A stretch of DNA of 21,880 bases from a virus: the IMG/VR virus record IMGVR_UViG_3300045999_005449, positions 1 to 21,880 of that record; one strand, given 5' to 3'. The position numbers were made by a program, and so were the translations under genes. The notes under the pieces were generated by a model. That model made no database searches. It was not told where the DNA came from and saw nothing but the letters and a program-made list of their open reading frames with translations. Positions 1 to 7,418 of this stretch are shown here, piece by piece. Within the stretch, counting starts at the first letter, position 1, and each line of letters opens with the position of its first letter.

Positions 1-35
1 GTCAAAGAGTAAGTGAATTTTACAGATGAAAAAAT

Positions 36-326
36 ATGAATTTAGATAATTTAGATAAGTTTTTAGAAAAAGTACCGATGCACTATGGGGAAGCAATTCA
101 ATTATATCCTTGGATAAAAGAAACTGACTGCGAAGACTACGAATGGTGTAATAGAACTTCTCTTGAAAACGCTATTTGGTTAATTGAACAGATGGAATTA
201 TTATTATTCAAATATCAATCTTTCCAAGCTAATATTTATAAAAAGTTAGAGCATGACAATTGTCATAATTGTGGTGATCCACTTTATCCTAATGCAGTAT
301 CGGGTTATTGCTATAAATGTATGTAA
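36..326 (+). CDS. Small zinc-ribbon protein, function unknown
   Basis: A 96-residue acidic protein whose C-terminal end carries two CxxC pairs (C76/C79 and C92/C95) with 12 residues between them, the layout of a zinc ribbon. The rest is probably helical, with an aromatic-rich stretch at residues 45-65. I do not recognise the family. A TAA at 10-12 could be the end of an upstream gene. It lies left of the phage repressor, where in Mu the phage end and then host DNA would be found, so it may be a host gene next to the prophage or a cargo gene. The ATG at 36 is chosen because the upstream ATG at 26 leads to an early stop. Confidence 0.6.
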   Translation: MNLDNLDKFLEKVPMHYGEAIQLYPWIKETDCEDYEWCNRTSLENAIWLIEQMELLLFKYQSFQANIYKKLEHDNCHNCGDPLYPNAVSGYCYKCM

Positions 327-449
327 TTTTAATTTTCTCTATCAATTGTCTAAAACGATGGTTTTAATATCATTTAGCCTTTGTAATCTTCCTCCAAATC
401 CAAACCAATCCCTCCCAAATCAGTTTAGGAACCATCAACCTTGTATCTT
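327..449. other. Non-coding gap left of the repressor; possible phage left end
   Basis: This gap lies between the zinc-ribbon gene and the 3' end of the repressor, where a Mu-like phage should have its left end. I see a weak AT-rich hairpin (TAAAAC 351-356, loop GATG, GTTTTA 361-366) that could end repressor transcription. There is also a C/A-rich stretch at about 388-440 with the near-repeat CCTCCAAATC (391-400) and CCTCCCAAATC (411-421). I cannot define transposase-binding repeats or a target-site duplication, so the end is not placed. Confidence 0.3.
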
Positions 450-1115
450 TCATTCTAATCTTATTGATCCAATTACTAGAGCTATTCCTGTAATCTCATT
501 TTTTGGCACATCAAAAGCTTCATACTCCTTATCTTCAGAAATCATTGTGAGATAACCTTCTGTTTTGCTTTTCTTCACTCTTTTCAAAAGAATCCCTTGC
601 TCACGAGTTGCCACAACGTGAATTTCATTCCATTGAATAAATGAGTTCTCTCTCACAATCGTACAAGCAACCATATCACCAGGTTGATACCTTGGAAGCA
701 TTGAATTTCCTCTCACTGGACAAATAAAGTCAACTTTCTTGTTTTTGAAAAGTGGTATGTCATAGTAGTTGGTAATGTTCGACTGATCTATTGCAAAATC
801 ACCTGAACCAAAACCACCAATTGCCTCAATATCAACAGCAGGAATTAAGTTACGAACATTTGGAGTATTTGTCTCAATTGGAACCTTTTCAGTCGGTTTT
901 TTTATCATTTCACCCTTTCCAGTAAGAAGCCATTCAGGGTTTAAATCTCGATATTTATCTAGTATTATTCTTAGATTTTCAACACTAAAACTACTTCCAC
1001 TGTCTAAAAAACCATTACTGAAGCTAGTTTCTTTGTAAAATTTATTCTTGCTAATATCTTTAAAATCAAGATATTGAATAATTTTTTGTTTGTCAGTTGA
1101 GATTTTTATCGACAT
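450..1115 (-). CDS. Phage repressor, HTH plus S24 (LexA/CI-like) peptidase domain
   Basis: A 221-residue repressor. Residues 8-70 form the N-terminal DNA-binding region, ending in NPEWLLTGKGEM, a tail common in Bacteroidetes XRE-type phage regulators. The C-terminal half has the S24 signature: RGNSM with nucleophile Ser138, followed by PxxxPGD, and the general-base Lys178 in GILLKRV. A flexible glycine-rich hinge (AIGGFGSG, about residues 98-105) is where self-cleavage would be expected. Known S24 repressors cleave themselves when RecA is activated and so release the prophage. It is transcribed away from the early operon, and a palindrome at 1148-1162 sits between the two starts. It takes the place of Mu c, although Mu c itself is not an S24 protein. 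The recognition helix is not clear by eye. Confidence 0.92.
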   Translation of the reverse strand: MSIKISTDKQKIIQYLDFKDISKNKFYKETSFSNGFLDSGSSFSVENLRIILDKYRDLNPEWLLTGKGEMIKKPTEKVPIETNTPNVRNLIPAVDIEAIGGFGSGDFAIDQSNITNYYDIPLFKNKKVDFICPVRGNSMLPRYQPGDMVACTIVRENSFIQWNEIHVVATREQGILLKRVKKSKTEGYLTMISEDKEYEAFDVPKNEITGIALVIGSIRLE

Positions 1116-1118
1116 AAA

Positions 1119-1151
1119 TTTGTTTTTATAGATTTTTATCTATTACATTTG
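1119..1151 (+). promoter_or_regulatory. Predicted rightward early promoter (Bacteroidetes type)
   Basis: TTTG at 1119-1122 and TACATTTG at 1144-1151 match the Bacteroidetes -33 (TTTG) and -7 (TAnnTTTG) boxes. The 21-base spacing is at the long end of the usual range. It points to the Ner-like gene 26 bases downstream and would drive the transposition operon. The last four bases of the -7 box are also the first four of the palindrome at 1148-1162, so a bound repressor would block it. Confidence 0.65.
1128..1143. repeat. Second dyad in the switch region
   Basis: ATAGAT, TTTT, ATCTAT is a perfect 6+4+6 inverted repeat lying in the promoter spacer. Its core GATTTTTATC (1131-1140) also occurs at 1101-1110, inside the first codons of the repressor, exactly 30 bp away. 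That is close to three helical turns and so on the same DNA face. This would suit a second regulator, perhaps the Ner-like protein, or repressor autoregulation. AT-rich dyads arise easily by chance. Confidence 0.4.
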
Positions 1152-1162
1152 TACCGTACAAA
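1148..1162. promoter_or_regulatory. Probable repressor/Ner operator, perfect palindrome
   Basis: TTTGTAC, centre C, GTACAAA is a 7+1+7 perfect dyad in the 62-base gap between the divergent repressor and Ner-like genes. It overlaps the rightward -7 box, as an operator should. Either of the two flanking DNA-binding proteins could be the ligand. Confidence 0.65.
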
Positions 1163-1177
1163 AGAACAAACGAGACA

Positions 1178-1390
1178 ATGAGCGAAAATAGAACAAAAAT
1201 CACCAACCGCAAAAAGTATAATGTTTTAGTAATTAACCGACTTAAGGAAAAGTACGGATTGAGTATGAGATACATACACATGTCTTTGAATGGAGATCGC
1301 AAAAGTGAAACAAGCGATTTAATAATTAAAGATTACAAGGAACTATGTACTGAAGTTGATAAGGCATTAAAAAGTAATCCAATAAAATAA
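1178..1390 (+). CDS. Ner/Cro-like small DNA-binding regulator
   Basis: A 70-residue basic protein in the position of Mu ner, directly right of the divergent operator and left of the transposase. Residues 16-55 (VLVINRLKEKYGLSMRYIHM, then SLNGDRKSETSDLI) look like a compact helix-turn-helix with a recognition helix around 28-38, of the type seen in small Bacteroidetes phage regulators. In Mu, Ner turns down both the early and the repressor promoters; a like role is inferred here from position. The start ATG is 16 bases after the operator. Confidence 0.7.
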   Translation: MSENRTKITNRKKYNVLVINRLKEKYGLSMRYIHMSLNGDRKSETSDLIIKDYKELCTEVDKALKSNPIK

Positions 1391-1420
1391 TTCCACAATT
1401 CTAAAACCAAAACAGACGCT

Positions 1421-1485
1421 AACCCTCCGAAAGTTGAAAACCTGGGAATTTAAAACTGACGTGAATTAACACAAGGAGGGTTTTT
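1421..1485 (+). terminator. Long-loop inverted repeat with T-run before the transposase
   Basis: AACCCTCC (1421-1428) pairs with GGAGGGTT (1475-1482) across a 46-base loop and is followed by a T-run (1481-1485). It lies in the 113-base gap between the Ner-like gene and the transposase. It could be a terminator or attenuator that limits transposase expression. The right arm also contains AAGGAGG (1473-1479), 24 bases before the transposase ATG, which is too far for ordinary Shine-Dalgarno use. Confidence 0.45.
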
Positions 1486-1503
1486 AAAAACAAAACATTA
1501 ACT

Positions 1504-3480
1504 ATGGCAGCTTACGAATATTACAATCAAGTGCTTTGTGTCAATGTAAATGAATTGATCGAAAAACAAATATTTTCATTTTCTCATTATAAACAACTTG
1601 TACATAGGAGTTTCCTAAATGTCATTAGACGCGGTGGGAATGGTCGCACAGCATTAGTTGAATTTTCGTCCATCAAACGTGAAGACATCAAAGGTAAAAT
1701 CATTCAAATGTTTGGTGATCCAAAAGAGACAGCACAAAAAACAATCTTTGAATCTTACTTAAAACCTGATACTGATGCAGCTGCTTATTTCTCCAGCTTC
1801 AGAAAATCAAATGGTAAAGCGCTCACTTTCGAGAAACAAAAAGAATACGTTACTAATGCAATTATCTTAAATGCAATAGATACAGTACTTATCAATAACC
1901 TATCAAATAAACGCAGACTAACCGGGAATAAAACTCGCATTTGGGAAAACATAAGCAATGCGATTAATCAATTACCTTCTAAACAGTACACACATTCAAT
2001 TCCCGGTAATTATAGAAGTGTTAAAAGAGTCTATGAGAAATTCAAGGCTGAGGGTTTCACTTCTTTGGTTCATGGTGGTTTGGAAAACGACAATCGTAGA
2101 AAAATCTCAGGTGATATTGCAGATTTCCTTCTAGCAAATTACTGTTTGCCTACCAAACCACTTGTTCCAACAGTTCTAGCAATGTATGACAGCGTAAGAA
2201 TTGATAAAGGTTGGCCCACACTTTCAGAATCAGCAGTTCAATTGTATTTAGATCAACCTGAGATTAAAAGATTATGGGTTTTGGCTCGACATGGCAAAGA
2301 TGAATATTCAAAATCATTCGGTCATAAAATCAAACGTGATAGAGCTGACTGGTTCCCGAATGCATATTGGGCTATAGATGGAACAAAACTAGACTGGGTT
2401 CATTACTTGGATGTTGTTACAGGAATGGCTGCTAAATTGAAAATTAACCCTGTGTTTGATGTTTTCAGTGAAAAGATTATTGGTTACTCCCTTTCAGAAT
2501 CAGAAGATCACACAGACCATTTTACAGCGCTAAAATCTGCAATGAATACAGCGCAATCTAGACCATACAAATTGACTTATGATAATCAATCAGGTCACAA
2601 GTCAGCAAGAATGCAAGAGTTGTACGACAGCATCATTGCTAAAGAAGGTGGTGTTCATCACCCAACTAGAGCTTATGCAAAATCAAATCCAGCTGAGCAA
2701 ATCTTCAACCGCTTACAACAGCAAGTGATTTCTACATTTTGGTTCTCAGACAAACAAGGTGTACGAGTGAGAGACATGAACAATGTAATGAATGTTGATT
2801 TCTTGAAAGCTAACAAACATTTGCTTTTGTCGAAAGATGAATTAGTAAGAGCTTGGGAAATGGCAGTTAAAATGTGGAACGAAGCTAAACATCCACTTTT
2901 AGAATGCACACGCAATGAAGCTTATGCTCAGCAAGCGCCTTTAAGCGAATCAGTTGATTATATGGACCTGGTGAATATGTTCTGGGTGAATGAAACCAAA
3001 TCAATTACTTATGAAGGTGATGGTTTGACAATGAAGATTGCAGGACAGCGCTATATGTTTGAGGTACTTGATGAAAATTCAGCAATTGACCTTGAGTTTA
3101 GAAAGTTCAATACAGGTAAAAAGTTCATTGTTCGCTATGATCCTGAACACTTAGACAAATATGTTCAACTGTTAGAACTTGATGCACAAGGAAACAAATC
3201 CTTTGTAGCACTTGCAGAACCAAAAAGAGCGCACCAGGAGATTCCAGTTTTAATGAAAGAAGGTGATAAGAGCAAATGGCAAAAAGACTTTGAAGTTCGC
3301 GATTTAGAATATCAAAGAGACCTTTCAGAAATTGAAGCATTACGCCAAAGAACAGGAATCACACCTGAGAAACTAATCCAAGATCAAAACCTATCCATCA
3401 AAATGGGTGGTAAGCTTCCAAAGGTACTTAGAACCGAAGTTGAAAGCGAAGAAATCAACATTTATGACTTAATGAAATAA
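1504..3480 (+). CDS. MuA-like DDE transposase
   Basis: A 658-residue transposase close in length to Mu A (663 residues). The catalytic RNase H-fold core is visible. The first Asp is D292 in WAIDGTKLDW, the second is D360 in LTYDNQSGHKS, and the Glu is E398 in AKSNPAEQIFNRL, giving the D-D-E triad of the retroviral integrase/MuA superfamily. Residues 1-280 would hold the end-binding helix-turn-helix domains, and residues 500-570 a beta-rich region like the MuA non-specific DNA-binding barrel. The last 90 residues are charged and helical, and would be where MuB and ClpX contact MuA in Mu. It would cut and join the phage ends to target DNA and replicate the phage by transposition. The MuB-like gene follows after 8 bases. 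Confidence 0.95.
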   Translation: MAAYEYYNQVLCVNVNELIEKQIFSFSHYKQLVHRSFLNVIRRGGNGRTALVEFSSIKREDIKGKIIQMFGDPKETAQKTIFESYLKPDTDAAAYFSSFRKSNGKALTFEKQKEYVTNAIILNAIDTVLINNLSNKRRLTGNKTRIWENISNAINQLPSKQYTHSIPGNYRSVKRVYEKFKAEGFTSLVHGGLENDNRRKISGDIADFLLANYCLPTKPLVPTVLAMYDSVRIDKGWPTLSESAVQLYLDQPEIKRLWVLARHGKDEYSKSFGHKIKRDRADWFPNAYWAIDGTKLDWVHYLDVVTGMAAKLKINPVFDVFSEKIIGYSLSESEDHTDHFTALKSAMNTAQSRPYKLTYDNQSGHKSARMQELYDSIIAKEGGVHHPTRAYAKSNPAEQIFNRLQQQVISTFWFSDKQGVRVRDMNNVMNVDFLKANKHLLLSKDELVRAWEMAVKMWNEAKHPLLECTRNEAYAQQAPLSESVDYMDLVNMFWVNETKSITYEGDGLTMKIAGQRYMFEVLDENSAIDLEFRKFNTGKKFIVRYDPEHLDKYVQLLELDAQGNKSFVALAEPKRAHQEIPVLMKEGDKSKWQKDFEVRDLEYQRDLSEIEALRQRTGITPEKLIQDQNLSIKMGGKLPKVLRTEVESEEINIYDLMK

Positions 3481-3488
3481 CCCTTACC

Positions 3489-4328
3489 ATGAATACTGAA
3501 CACAAAGAACAAATCGTAGAGCAGTTGGCATTGATTGCTCAAAAAACATCACAAAACAAACTAGCTGTTAAAGCTGGTGTAAGCTCAGCAACACTTTCTC
3601 ACATGATGAGTAGTAAATGGGAGTTGATTAAGCCTGAATTGTGGCGCAAAGTTCAATCCACTTTAAAAATTGATTTGAATTGGAAACATGTAGCAACTCG
3701 CAACTTTCTAATCATTACACAGCTTTTAAATGCTTCTCAGAAAAATTCAGTTTCAATTGGAATTGCATTCAATGAAGGACATGGTAAATCACACGCTTTC
3801 AAGCAATACGACAGAATGAACGAAAATGTGATTTATGTTGAATGTATGAATCACTGGTCAAAGAAAAACTTTGTTCGTGAATTGCTCAGAGCTTGTGGTA
3901 TAGATGCTGAAGGAACAGTTCATTATCTGATTGAAAAATTCATTGACCACATGCGAACATTAGAGTCTCCATTGGTGATCATTGATCAAGCAGATAAATT
4001 AAAAGACCCATCACTTGATTTGTTTATGGATTTCTATAACCAATTGGAAGGTAACTGTGCTTTTGTTTTGTCAGGAGTTAAATCACTTCAAAAACGCATT
4101 GAGAGAGGTGTTAGAAACGATAAACAAGGCTACAGAGAGCTTTACTCAAGAATTGGAAGAAAGTTCATTGAGCTTCAAAAAACAAGCCTTGATGATGTAG
4201 TTAAAGTTTGTAGAGGAAATGGAATTGAAGATGAAGAAATCATCATTGAGCAATACAACCTATGCGAAGGTGACTTGAGAAAAATCATGTCGAATGTAAA
4301 AGCATATAAGCAAGCGAAAAACAAGTAG
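3489..4328 (+). CDS. MuB-like target-capture ATPase with N-terminal HTH
   Basis: A 279-residue AAA+ ATPase directly after the transposase, as in Mu. Residues 13-45 (IAQKTSQNKLAVKAGVSSAT onward) form an N-terminal helix-turn-helix, as in Mu B. The Walker A motif is NEGHGKS (95-101), which lacks the usual first glycine but keeps the GK[ST] core. The Walker B motif is LVIIDQAD (162-169), and a sensor-like LSGVKSL follows at 194-200. In Mu, B binds target DNA as ATP-dependent filaments, delivers it to A and gives target immunity. The next gene starts 4 bases after the stop, so the two are probably co-translated. Confidence 0.93.
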   Translation: MNTEHKEQIVEQLALIAQKTSQNKLAVKAGVSSATLSHMMSSKWELIKPELWRKVQSTLKIDLNWKHVATRNFLIITQLLNASQKNSVSIGIAFNEGHGKSHAFKQYDRMNENVIYVECMNHWSKKNFVRELLRACGIDAEGTVHYLIEKFIDHMRTLESPLVIIDQADKLKDPSLDLFMDFYNQLEGNCAFVLSGVKSLQKRIERGVRNDKQGYRELYSRIGRKFIELQKTSLDDVVKVCRGNGIEDEEIIIEQYNLCEGDLRKIMSNVKAYKQAKNK

Positions 4329-4332
4329 TAAG

Positions 4333-4953
4333 ATGGGAAGAGCGCTAACAGTTGATGAATTAACCAGCAAGAAATTTAAGACAATGAAATTCACAGGACC
4401 CTTTGCAGATTCATTTGGGATTGAAGTTGATACCTCAGGTTCTTGGATTATCTATGGTGAGTCCGGGCATGGCAAAACAGAGTTTTCACTACAGTTAGCT
4501 AAGTACCTGACAAACTACGGAAAAGTAGCTTATGATACAATTGAAGAAGGTGCAAGATTATCATTTCAAAAAGCAATCAAGCGCCAAGCATTCCAACCTG
4601 CAGAAAAGAGAAGATTCTCTATCATCTCAGAACCAATTGAAGAATTAAGATTGAGATTGAAGCGCCAAAAATCACCTGACATCATTTTCATTGATTCGCT
4701 CCAGTTCTCATTGCTTACCAAAGTATCTTATAACAAATTGGTAGCTGAGTTTCCTCGCAAGCTTTTCATTTGGATAAGTCACGCTGAAGGAAGAAAACCA
4801 AGAGGCTCATTTGCTGAATATGTGGAATACCATTCAGATATGAAAATTAGAGTTGAAGGTTTCAGAGCAATTCCAAAAGGAAGGTTTGAAGCATCAAAAG
4901 ACTTCATCATCAATGAAGCATTATCAAGTAAATATTGGAACGAAATAATTTAA
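4333..4953 (+). CDS. Second P-loop ATPase of the transposition operon (RecA/AAA-like)
   Basis: A 206-residue ATPase with a canonical Walker A, GESGHGKT (42-49), and Walker B, DIIFIDS (116-122). The D121-S-x-Q arrangement and a KLFIWISHAEG strand that could act as a sensor look like the RecA/RadA or AAA_24 type of phage nucleotide-binding proteins. Mu has no counterpart between B and its downstream genes. Its position four bases after the MuB-like stop suggests a role in replication or transposition with A and B, such as loading or recombination, but the function is inferred only. Confidence 0.75.
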   Translation: MGRALTVDELTSKKFKTMKFTGPFADSFGIEVDTSGSWIIYGESGHGKTEFSLQLAKYLTNYGKVAYDTIEEGARLSFQKAIKRQAFQPAEKRRFSIISEPIEELRLRLKRQKSPDIIFIDSLQFSLLTKVSYNKLVAEFPRKLFIWISHAEGRKPRGSFAEYVEYHSDMKIRVEGFRAIPKGRFEASKDFIINEALSSKYWNEII

Positions 4954-4970
4954 CCCCTAATAAATCACCC

Positions 4971-5360
4971 ATGAACACAACGACAACACAAACAGCTCCA
5001 CACACACACATTGATGCAGTTAGAGCAACTTATTCTGAAAACACAGCAACTGTTAAAAGAATGCTTGGATTTTCAGATGAAGATTACTTTGAAATCATTT
5101 CTGTTTTAGGATTCAAGTTCCTAAAAAAGCACTTGTTGTTTGATGATTTAAAATCAAACCCTTTGTTTTGGAACTGGCTTCGCTTAAGAATTTCAAAATC
5201 AGAAAGAATGTTTTTAAGCAGATTCACAGAGCCTGAATTAAGAAGCAGACTTAGAATAGCTTATATGTGTTTAATTGAATTTGAAGTACTCAACAGTTTC
5301 AATACAAAGCAAAGTTTCAACACTTATCTTAAAATCCTTCGCAATGAAAACGTGGGATAG
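4971..5360 (+). CDS. Hypothetical early protein, 129 aa
   Basis: I do not recognise this 129-residue protein. It has a Thr-rich N-terminus and then a helical, aromatic-rich domain (FSDEDYFEIISVLGFKFLKK, then FWNWLRLRISKSERMFLSRF). The ATG at 4971 is preferred over a TTG at 4935 because the latter overlaps the preceding ATPase and the ATG has an A/T-rich leader (CCTAATAAATCACCC). Its last 17 bases overlap the start of the next gene, so it belongs to the early operon. Confidence 0.7.
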   Translation: MNTTTTQTAPHTHIDAVRATYSENTATVKRMLGFSDEDYFEIISVLGFKFLKKHLLFDDLKSNPLFWNWLRLRISKSERMFLSRFTEPELRSRLRIAYMCLIEFEVLNSFNTKQSFNTYLKILRNENVG

Positions 5361-5556
5361 TCTTGATAAGCAAATCAAGAATGTAAAAGGTAAAATTGAT
5401 GTTTTGACCGCCTACATTCAAACCAACACTAGAGCGCCTGATTGGTCAGCCAAAGTTTCTGAGAAAAACGCATTGTCAGTTAAGTTAGAATCACTCAGAC
5501 AGCAAAGAAGAAACGATTGGAACAATCAATCTCACCCACAATACCTAAAAGTTTAA
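5344..5556 (+). CDS. Small coiled-coil protein, 70 aa
   Basis: A 70-residue protein beginning MKTWDSLDKQIKNVKGKIDV. It is mostly helical, with heptad-like leucines and isoleucines (residues 7-55), and basic at the C-terminus. The ATG at 5344 lies inside the preceding gene, giving a 17-base overlap. An alternative upstream frame start would overlap far more. Function unknown; the context is transposition/early replication. Confidence 0.6.
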   Translation: MKTWDSLDKQIKNVKGKIDVLTAYIQTNTRAPDWSAKVSEKNALSVKLESLRQQRRNDWNNQSHPQYLKV

Positions 5557-5576
5557 TCAAATAATAAATAAGTAAA

Positions 5577-6236
5577 ATGTCACAAACAATTAACCTTAAA
5601 AACCTTTCTGCAGATGAAAGGAAATCATTAGCTGAGCAATTAGCAGCTGAAGAAAAACAAGAGCGTTTGGCTCGTTCTAAAAAGAGAGCTTTATATGAAA
5701 AGTCTCGTGAAAAGCGTATTCAATTTGTAATCAAGGAAGTTGAGAAATTGGAGAAAGCAATGTTGAAGTTTAAAATGGAGCTTGGAGAGAAAATGCAAGA
5801 GCAACACGATGAACTTGATGAATTTGGAATGTTGAATGGAAAATCTAAAGGTGGTTTTTCAATCATTTCTAAAGATGGTAATTTCAAAGTAACTCGCTCA
5901 AGAGATACCAATCCAAAATGGGATGAAACAGCTCACAAAGGAGTTGAGTTAGTACAACAGTTTTTGTTGGAAGAAGGAGCAGATGCTGCTAAGCCAGGAA
6001 TCTTCAATTTATTGATGGGATTGATTTCAAAAAATTCTGAAGGAGAATTGGAATACTCTAAAGTCATGCAATTTCTTAAAAATGAGAATGAGTTTGATCA
6101 TCCAAAATGGAAAGAAGGTTTACGTTTGATTCGTGAAGGTTATTCGATCGACTTCAAAAAATTCGCTTACCAATTTGAAAAAAAGGACAATGAAGGTAAG
6201 TTCCAAAAGATTTCTATTAACTTCTCAAACTTGTAA
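5577..6236 (+). CDS. DUF3164 family protein of Mu-like phages
   Basis: A 219-residue protein. The N-terminal third is a highly charged coiled coil (residues 10-85). It is followed by KGGFSIISKDGNFKVTRSRD and a C-terminal domain ending in FEKKDNEGKFQKISINFSNL. That layout, of a short beta region with SxDGxxKVxR, a helical region, and a final strand with xxxG-KxxxISI, is that of the DUF3164 proteins found in the early region of many Mu-like phages. Biochemical role not established. The leader is TAATAAATAAGTAAA, typical of Bacteroidetes starts. It ends two bases before the next ATG. Confidence 0.8.
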   Translation: MSQTINLKNLSADERKSLAEQLAAEEKQERLARSKKRALYEKSREKRIQFVIKEVEKLEKAMLKFKMELGEKMQEQHDELDEFGMLNGKSKGGFSIISKDGNFKVTRSRDTNPKWDETAHKGVELVQQFLLEEGADAAKPGIFNLLMGLISKNSEGELEYSKVMQFLKNENEFDHPKWKEGLRLIREGYSIDFKKFAYQFEKKDNEGKFQKISINFSNL

Positions 6237-6237
6237 T

Positions 6238-6528
6238 ATGAGCCTAATTTCAAAATTAAAAGCTTGGTGGACAGGTAAACCTGAAAACATTGAAGTAATT
6301 CCAAAATCAACAAAAGTAAAACTGAAAAATTGGAGACCAGTTGGAGGTTTTAGAGATTTAAAACCTAAGAAGAAAAACCACACAGTTGAGTTTGCAATCA
6401 CATACGAAGGTAAAGCTATCAATGTTGCTCAAGTGAATATTCCTGGTTACAGTAATAACCATGTAGCAAATTTAGCTCAAGAGCATCTGAAGGTTAAGGT
6501 CATGTCAGTTGTAGAAGCTTCTAAGTAA
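6238..6528 (+). CDS. Hypothetical basic protein, 96 aa
   Basis: A 96-residue, lysine-rich, probably beta-rich protein (KNWRPVGGFRDLKPKKKNHT, then VEFAITYEGKAINVAQ). Family not recognised. The ATG at 6238 follows the DUF3164 stop by one base, which fits tight early-operon packing. Longer in-frame starts would lie wholly inside DUF3164 and are rejected. Its stop codon overlaps the ATG of the next small gene. Confidence 0.65.
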   Translation: MSLISKLKAWWTGKPENIEVIPKSTKVKLKNWRPVGGFRDLKPKKKNHTVEFAITYEGKAINVAQVNIPGYSNNHVANLAQEHLKVKVMSVVEASK

Positions 6529-6644
6529 TGAGCCAAAAAATCTTTAAAAACATTGCAATAGTGCTTATAGTCATAGTTTCAGTTGCCTTACTAATGGCTA
6601 TAAGTGTTGCAGTTATTTCACATGTATTAAAAGGCACAATTTAA
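6528..6644 (+). CDS. 38-aa single-pass membrane peptide
   Basis: A short gene whose ATG overlaps the preceding stop (TAATG). It encodes a basic N-terminus (MSQKIFKN) and about 22 consecutive hydrophobic residues (IAIVLIVIVSVALLMAISVAVI), then HVLKGTI. It is probably a small inner-membrane peptide. Translational coupling and the clean membrane segment are the reasons to call it real. Function unknown; small membrane peptides in this place can be lysis-control or superinfection-exclusion proteins, but nothing in the sequence decides. Confidence 0.55.
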   Translation: MSQKIFKNIAIVLIVIVSVALLMAISVAVISHVLKGTI

Positions 6645-6684
6645 ATAGTATTTAAACAATCATTAAATCAGGCTCTGGTAAGCC

Positions 6685-6729
6685 ACTCCCCAACGTACGA
6701 AATCGGCAATTGTGCCTTGGGGAGTTTTT
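6685..6729 (+). terminator. Intrinsic terminator closing the early operon
   Basis: ACTCCCCAA (6685-6693) pairs perfectly with TTGGGGAGT (6717-6725), followed by TTTTT. The 23-base loop itself contains a small hairpin (GGCA 6705-6708, loop ATTG, TGCC 6713-6716), and another short one lies just upstream (GGCT 6671-6674, AGCC 6681-6684). It sits between the 38-aa gene and the next operon. Confidence 0.65.
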
Positions 6730-6757
6730 AAATCAAATCATTAAAACTTCACTCACT

Positions 6758-7015
6758 ATGAAAAACTCAATCCCAAAACGTCAACAGGAAAAAGCCTTTT
6801 TTGGCTTAATGCTTATCGCAGTTGTAACTTACATTGTAATGGTTATCAATACGCTTTACGGCATGGAAATAAACAATTACCATTTAGCGCTTCCTATGCT
6901 GTGTTACTTAGCTATTTTGGTTGTAATCTTCATCTGTATAAGACTCAAGCTATGGTATGACATCTTTACTATTTGGTTTAATAGAAAATCAGAAGATGAA
7001 AGGACAAAAGATTAA
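6758..7015 (+). CDS. Small two-pass membrane protein
   Basis: An 85-residue protein with a basic N-terminus (MKNSIPKRQQEK), two hydrophobic segments (about residues 14-34 and 43-63) and a charged C-terminus (RKSEDERTKD). Both ends are probably cytoplasmic. It opens the second early operon just after the terminator at 6685-6729. The ATG at 6758 is chosen because the upstream TTG lies in the terminator stem. A holin-like or host-envelope role is possible, but no family is recognised. Its end overlaps the next gene by 20 bases. Confidence 0.6.
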   Translation: MKNSIPKRQQEKAFFGLMLIAVVTYIVMVINTLYGMEINNYHLALPMLCYLAILVVIFICIRLKLWYDIFTIWFNRKSEDERTKD

Positions 7016-7406
7016 GTGGACTGAGGAAATGGTTCAAAAACTTATTTCTGATTTTCCTAATCGAATTACAATTGATATAGCAAAAGAAATAGGAGTTTCA
7101 TTAAGGACAGCCATTCGAAAAGCAAGAGAGTTGGGAATCGAAAAGAAAGAAGGATTCTTAGATGAATTTAGAACCGAAATCACAAAGCGAGCACAAAACA
7201 ATAAAGCTCCTAATCCCAACAAAGGAAATAAAGACTTTCGCATTCCTGGAGGCGAAAACTTCCAGTTCCAGCCCGGTCACAAACCAATCAACCAAAACTA
7301 TGAGTTGATTCGACAAAAAAGAAATGAAACCATCAAGCGAGAAAAACTAAGACTCAAGTACGGTTTAAGACAAGAAACAAAATTAAAATTAGTCAATTAC
7401 TATTAA
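6996..7406 (+). CDS. HTH DNA-binding protein with HNH-like accessory motif
   Basis: A 136-residue basic protein. Residues 8-47 (WTEEMVQKLISDFPNRITID, then IAKEIGVSLRTAIRKARELG) form a clear Trp-containing helix-turn-helix. The middle (PNKGNKDFRIPGG, QFQPGHKPIN) resembles the linker seen before HNH or AP2 domains in phage proteins, but no HNH catalytic residues follow. It may be a transcription regulator of middle or late genes in the place of Mu Mor or C; that is inference. The ATG at 6996 is preferred to the one at 6957, which lies deeper in the preceding gene. Confidence 0.65.
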   Translation: MKGQKIKWTEEMVQKLISDFPNRITIDIAKEIGVSLRTAIRKARELGIEKKEGFLDEFRTEITKRAQNNKAPNPNKGNKDFRIPGGENFQFQPGHKPINQNYELIRQKRNETIKREKLRLKYGLRQETKLKLVNYY

Positions 7407-7418
7407 AATTCCCTCACC

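Noticed and set aside
388-421. CCTCC(C)AAATC repeats as phage end-binding sites
   Set aside because: Only two imperfect copies in a C/A-rich stretch; not enough to call transposase sites.
253-555. 100-codon open frame crossing the zinc-ribbon and repressor ends
   Set aside because: Overlaps both supported genes and reads through their ends, with low-information protein sequence.
2673-2915. Antisense open frame in the transposase
   Set aside because: Shadow of the DDE transposase reading frame, with no start context or family signal.
4935-4970. TTG start for the 129-aa gene
   Set aside because: Would overlap the ATPase end; ATG at 4971 has a normal A/T-rich leader.
6671-6725. tRNA-like cloverleaf
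   Set aside because: Three small hairpins resemble one, but there is no closing acceptor stem, T-loop or anticodon arm; a terminator explains it better.
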